Assembly (NCBI RefSeq): GCF_017873965.1
Contig: NZ_JAGGKT010000001.1
Location: forward strand, 620,001-684,000
Direction of reading: 5' to 3'
Source: Ammoniphilus resinae
GTDB lineage: Bacteria > Bacillota > Bacilli > Aneurinibacillales > RAOX-1
DNA: 64,000 nucleotides
Part shown: piece by piece, positions 57,534 to 64,000 of the stretch
Numbering within the stretch: position 1 is the stretch's first letter
How the letters are laid out: each line of letters begins with the position of its first letter
Made by a program: the position numbers and the translations under genes
The notes under the pieces: generated by a model
Database searches by the model: none
What the model was told of the DNA's origin: nothing
Seen by the model: the letters and a program-made list of their open reading frames with translations, nothing else

Positions 57534-57660
57534 AATCCCGCGAGGTTGATAAGGTTGTCGGATTATGTAGCTCTGTATACGGATATAGGGTGTATATCGT
57601 TGCGCCTAATACGTATGCTATATCAAAAGGCTTCCTGTCAATTTCAGGAAGCCTTTTTTT
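57534..57660 (+). promoter_or_regulatory. PyrR-dependent attenuator of the pyr operon
   Basis: The sequence AATCCCGCGAGGTT (57534-57547) matches every fixed position of the PyrR binding loop consensus (ARUCCNGNGAGGYU) and is followed by GATAAGG. A strong intrinsic terminator follows: AAAAGGCTTCCTG (57625-57637) with CAGGAAGCCTTTT (57645-57657) and T to 57660. GATATAG (57582-57588) with CTATATC (57618-57624) is a possible antiterminator helix. UMP-bound PyrR should favour termination. Confidence 0.88.
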
Positions 57661-57726
57661 GCGTACCGCTTTTGGTACAATCAGGGCAAAATAAAATGTA
57701 GAAAATCAGAAAAGAAGGTGGAATCT

Positions 57727-58827
57727 GTGCAAGCTAGATTAATCTTGGAAGATGGAACAGTATTCGAAGGAAAATCTTTTGGGGCGGCTAAACATTCCTT
57801 TGGGGAAGTTGTTTTTAATACAAGTATGACGGGGTATCAAGAGGTATTATCCGATCCTTCTTACTGCGGTCAAATCGTCACTATGACCTATCCACTGATC
57901 GGTAACTATGGCGTTAACCGTGACGACTTTGAATCCATTCGCCCTTTTGTCCATGGTTTTGTGGTTCGGGAACATTGCGAGGTGCCGAGTAACTTTCGAA
58001 ATCAGCAAACCCTCGATTCTCTATTGAAGGAATATGAAATTCCTGGGATTTACGATGTAGATACAAGAAAACTAACCCGAAAAATTCGCCAGTTTGGAAC
58101 GATGAAAGGGATGATTACCACATCTTCCGAATCGGTAGAAAGCTTTTTAGAGCAATTAAAAAGCACGCCAAATATGACCAACCAAATTTCCTTGGTTTCA
58201 ACGAAAAGTGTGTTTAGCTCCCCAGGCCGTGGACCAAGAATTGTTCTCGTTGATTTCGGCTCGAAACATGGAATTCTTCGCGAATTAGCCAATCGGCACT
58301 GTGATGTGATCGTCGTTCCTTACAATACTACTGCCGCAGAAATCCTTCGGCTTCGTCCAGATGGAATTGTCCTATCCAATGGACCTGGGGATCCAAAGGA
58401 TGTCCCTGAAGCCATCGAAATGATTCAAGGGATCTTAGGGCGCTTCCCATTATTTGGGATTTGTATGGGACACCAATTATTTGCTTTAGCCTGCGGGGCG
58501 GACACAGAAAAGATGAAATTTGGTCACCGTGGAGGTAACCATCCAGTAAAAGAATGGGCAACAAATCGCACCTTTATTACTTCGCAAAACCACGGATTTG
58601 CCGTAAAGGAAGAATCGCTTACAGAAACGGATTTGGAAGTTTCGCACTCAGCTGTGAATGATGGGACAATTGAAGGACTAAGACATAAAAAGTTCGATGC
58701 ATTCTCTGTACAATACCATCCAGAGGCAGCACCTGGGCCTTACGATTCCGGATATTTATTTGATCGTTTTCTAGATATGGTTGCTGAACACAAGAAGGAG
58801 GTTAATCCCTATGCCATTACTCGCTAA
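57727..58827 (+). CDS. carA: Carbamoyl-phosphate synthase small subunit
   Basis: Glutaminase subunit delivering ammonia to CarB for pyrimidine (and possibly arginine) synthesis. N-terminal domain [43 protein letters not shown], then class I glutamine amidotransferase domain with [11 protein letters not shown], the nucleophile Cys in [19 protein letters not shown] and [13 protein letters not shown] 57727 is preferred over GTG 57718 since AAGGTGG lies seven bases ahead. 366 residues. Overlaps carB by 17 bases. Association with pyrK-pyrD-pyrF marks it as the pyrimidine-controlled enzyme (PyrAA). Confidence 0.95.
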   Translation: MQARLILEDGTVFEGKSFGAAKHSFGEVVFNTSMTGYQEVLSDPSYCGQIVTMTYPLIGNYGVNRDDFESIRPFVHGFVVREHCEVPSNFRNQQTLDSLLKEYEIPGIYDVDTRKLTRKIRQFGTMKGMITTSSESVESFLEQLKSTPNMTNQISLVSTKSVFSSPGRGPRIVLVDFGSKHGILRELANRHCDVIVVPYNTTAAEILRLRPDGIVLSNGPGDPKDVPEAIEMIQGILGRFPLFGICMGHQLFALACGADTEKMKFGHRGGNHPVKEWATNRTFITSQNHGFAVKEESLTETDLEVSHSAVNDGTIEGLRHKKFDAFSVQYHPEAAPGPYDSGYLFDRFLDMVAEHKKEVNPYAITR

Positions 58828-61800
58828 TTTAAAGAAAGTTTTAGTTATCGGATCTGGACCCATTATCATCGGACAAGCTGCTGAGTTTGATTATGCAGGC
58901 ACACAGGCTTGTCAAGCACTGAAAGAAGAAGGTTTAGAAGTTGTACTCATCAACAGTAATCCAGCTACGATTATGACGGATACCAATATCGCCGACAAGG
59001 TGTATATTGAACCGCTGACTGTTGAATTTGTTTCTCGCATTATTCGTCAAGAAAAACCAGACGGCTTGTTGGCTACATTAGGCGGACAGACGGGACTGAA
59101 CTTAGCGAAGGATCTTGATGAATCGGGTGTACTTAAAGAAGAAGGGGTCACCTTGCTCGGAACGGATTTAGAAGCGATCCAAAAGGCAGAGGACCGGGAT
59201 CTTTTCCGCGGGTTAATGTATGAAATTAACGAGCCTGTTCCAGAAAGTGATATTATCCATACGGTGGAAGAAGCGATCGCTTTCGCCGATCGGATCGGCT
59301 ACCCTATTATTGTCCGCCCTGCTTACACACTTGGGGGAACCGGCGGAGGAATTGTGCAGGACGAAGAAAACCTGCGTGAGGTAGTTGCTAGTGGATTAAA
59401 ATACAGTCCGATTACGCAATGTTTGGTGGAAAAGAGTATTGCCGGCTTTAAGGAAATAGAATACGAAGTGATGCGAGACAATCTTGGCAATTCCATCGTG
59501 GTTTGTAATATGGAGAACATTGATCCTGTGGGCATCCATACAGGTGACAGCATTGTTGTCGCACCTAGCCAAACACTATCTGATCGGGAATATCAGATGC
59601 TTCGCTCAGCTTCTCTAAAGATTATTAATGCGCTAAACATTAAAGGGGGCTGTAACGTTCAGCTTGCTTTGGATCCTTACAGCTTTGACTACTATGTCAT
59701 TGAAGTAAATCCAAGGGTTAGCCGTTCCAGTGCCCTAGCTTCCAAAGCAACAGGATATCCGATTGCCAAAATGGCAGCTAAGATTGCCGTTGGATATAAT
59801 CTGGATGAGCTTGAAAATCCGGTTACGAAGAGAACCTATGCAAGTTTTGAACCTGCATTAGACTATATAGTTACAAAAATCCCAAGATGGCCATTCGATA
59901 AATTTGTTTCCGCCAACCGAAAGCTTGGTACGCAAATGAAGGCAACCGGTGAGGTCATGGCGATCGGAAGAACCTTCGAAGAATCGATGTTAAAGGCCGT
60001 CCGTTCGCTGGAGATCGGGACTTATCATATTGAATTAAAAGAGGCTGCAGACCTTTCCAAAGAGGAATTAGAGAAACGATTGGTCTTGGCTGACGATGAG
60101 CGTATCTTCCTACTTATGGAAGCCTTACGCAGAGGAATAACCATTGATGAGATTCATGAATTGACGAAAATTGACTTGTTCTTCTTAGTCAAACTAGAAC
60201 GGATAATAAGCTATGAAAAGAAATTGCAAACAGATGGGGCAACGGATGAATTACTCCGTGAAGTGAAGCGTTTAGGTTTTACAGATCGCAAGATCGGCGA
60301 ATTGACAGGAAAAACCGAAATGGAGATCCGTAAGCTTAGAACGTCTCAAGGATTAACTCCTGTTTATAAAATGGTAGATACTTGTGCAGCCGAATTTGAA
60401 GCGGAAACGCCGTACTACTACTCTACGTACGAGGATGAGGATGAACGAGAAGAAACCGAGAAAAAGAAAATTATCGTTTTAGGTTCTGGTCCTATCCGTA
60501 TAGGTCAAGGGATTGAGTTCGACTATGCAACCGTTCATGCTGTTTGGGCCATTAAAGAGGCAGGCTATGAGGCTGTGATTATTAATAACAATCCAGAAAC
60601 CGTATCGACAGACTTTAGCACATCGGATCGTTTATACTTCGAACCCCTCTTTTTTGAAGATGTGTTGAACATAATTCAGGCAGAAAAACCGGAGGGTGTA
60701 ATCGTTCAGTTTGGCGGTCAAACAGCCATTAACTTGGCAGATAGCCTAGTAGAGAACGGTGTTCAAATCCTTGGTTCTGATTTAGAGAGCATCGATACAG
60801 CCGAAGACAGAGAAAAGTTTGAAAAGCTGCTTCGTGACCTCTCGATTGCCCAACCACTAGGAAAAACAGTAACAAATGTGGCGGCGGCTGTAGAAACAGC
60901 CCAAAAGCTGGGTTACCCAGTCTTGGTAAGGCCTTCCTATGTACTAGGTGGTAGAGCGATGGAAATCGTCTATAACGAAAAAGAACTTCTTGGCTATATG
61001 GAACAAGCGGTGAAGATCAACCCGCAGCACCCTGTTTTAATTGATCGTTACATGTTGGGCCGGGAAGTGGAAGTGGATGCAATTTGCGATGGGGAAGATG
61101 TGTTAATTCCAGGGATTATGGAACACATTGAACGTGCGGGTGTTCACTCCGGGGACTCGATTGCAGTCTATCCACCACAAAGCGTCAGCGAGGAATTAAA
61201 GGAAGAAATTATCAGAATTACAACGAAGATTGCCAAAGGTTTGCACGTCAAAGGCTTGCTCAATATTCAATTTGTTATCCATGACAACAAGGTATATGTT
61301 ATCGAGGTAAACCCAAGATCTTCACGGACCGTTCCTTTCTTAAGCAAGGTAACTGGAATTCCGATGGCAAACTTAGCTACTAAAGTGATTCTTGGTCACA
61401 CGATCAAGGAAGAAGGATTTACGCCAGGCTATCACCCCGAAGCAGACCATATCTCTGTGAAGGTGCCTGTGTTCTCTTTTGCAAAGCTGCGCCGTGTAGA
61501 CATTACACTTGGACCAGAAATGAAATCAACAGGTGAAGTCATGGGACGGGATAAAAACCTTTCCAAGGCAATTTATAAAGGGCTTGTGGCTTCCGGCATG
61601 AAGATCCCTGTATATGGTTCTGTTTTAGTCACTGTTGCCGATAAAGACAAAGAAGAAGCGCTTGATATCATTCGCGGATTCTATGATTTGGGCTTCCGTT
61701 TGCTCGCCACAGCTGGAACAGCAAAAATGCTGCAGGAAAATGGAATGAGCGTGAACGTGGTTAATAAAGTAACGGAAGGTTCACCGAATTTGCTGGATAT

Positions 61801-62021
61801 GATCCGAAATGGAGAAGCAAGTATTGTCATTAATACCCTAACAAAAGGGAAAACACCGGAACGTGACGGTTTCCGAATTCGCCGTGAAGCGGTTGAAAAC
61901 GGAGTTCCTTGTCTCACATCTCTAGATACTGCAAAAGCACTACTTCGCGTTATTGAAACAATCACCTTCGGAACAGAGGCGATGCCTCAATTTATCACGC
62001 CGAAGCGGGAGGTTTTGCTTC

Positions 62022-62029
<8 letters not shown>
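58811..62029 (+). CDS. carB: Carbamoyl-phosphate synthase large subunit
   Basis: Synthetase subunit with two homologous ATP-grasp halves. First half: [70 protein letters not shown]. Second half: [58 protein letters not shown], and a C-terminal MGS-like allosteric domain (about 930-1072, [14 protein letters not shown]). At 1072 residues it is full length. ATG 58811 follows AAGGAGG inside carA, implying coupling. Linker residues around [19 protein letters not shown] join the two halves. Confidence 0.97.

Positions 62030-64000
<1,971 letters not shown>

Noticed and set aside
57501-57701. Open frame of 66 codons in the pyr leader
   Set aside because: TTG start without SD, and it coincides with the PyrR attenuator, which explains the sequence better.

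Overview
The window is a chromosomal segment of a spore-forming, low-to-moderate GC Gram-positive bacterium of the order Bacillales. The evidence is the intact mraZ-to-ftsZ division and cell-wall cluster with spoVD and spoVE inside it, spoIIGA-sigE-sigG directly after ftsZ, the ylm genes up to divIVA and ileS, RsfA- and YlaJ-type sporulation genes, a BshC enzyme for bacillithiol, and strong Shine-Dalgarno (SD) sequences with many GTG and TTG starts. I cannot name the genus. No tRNA, rRNA, CRISPR array, prophage or transposase gene was seen.

Layout. 1-5.6 kb: a DUF4446 membrane protein, a HAD phosphatase, then a yla-like group (YlaH-like protein, a 92-residue unknown, a small cytochrome c, a flavin split-barrel protein, a YlaJ-type spore lipoprotein, a PIN-PhoH ATPase). 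5.7-10.7 kb: metallo-beta-lactamase YqgX, a MidA-type methyltransferase, DUF2626, a SufR-like HTH regulator, an Spx/MgsR-like protein and a stand-alone 5'-3' exonuclease. 10.9-17.1 kb: RsfA-type regulator, a probable 42-codon gene with an ATT start, ketopantoate reductase, DUF3397, an XRE-cupin regulator, bshC and S-adenosylhomocysteinase. 17.3-40.1 kb: the dcw cluster (murA is included, murF is not) running into spoIIGA, sigE and sigG. 40.3-47.4 kb: ylmC, pgeF, ylmE, sepF, ylmG, ylmH, divIVA, ileS. 47.7-55.7 kb: a four-gene alpha-glucan operon (DUF4912 protein; GH57 branching enzyme fused to a GT4 glucan synthase; nucleotidyltransferase fused to a degenerate phosphomannomutase; GH15 glucoamylase). 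56.1-64.0 kb: lspA, rluD, then carA-carB-pyrK-pyrD-pyrF (pyrF runs off the end) behind a PyrR-type attenuator.

How the genes fit together. The dcw block makes lipid II precursors and the septation machinery, and spoVD and spoVE redirect it to spore cortex. Spo0A presumably opens the spoIIGA-sigE unit, and sigG follows. The glucan operon has a promoter region that copies the geometry of the spoIIGA promoter, so storage glucan may be made or mobilised at sporulation onset. BshC and SAH hydrolase link thiol and methyl-cycle sulfur metabolism.

The most interesting non-gene content is a set of dispersed structured elements in intergenic DNA. Family R1 has five clear copies: a hairpin with a conserved 21-25 nt loop around ATTCGACGTAGT and stems that differ in sequence but stay paired. 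Its three forward copies end 22, 22 and 24 nt before a start codon, and one reverse copy interrupts an R3 element. Families R2 and R3 have two copies each, with compensatory stem changes. I do not recognise any of the three families. R1 is my best candidate for an undescribed cis-acting RNA or mobile RNA-like element.
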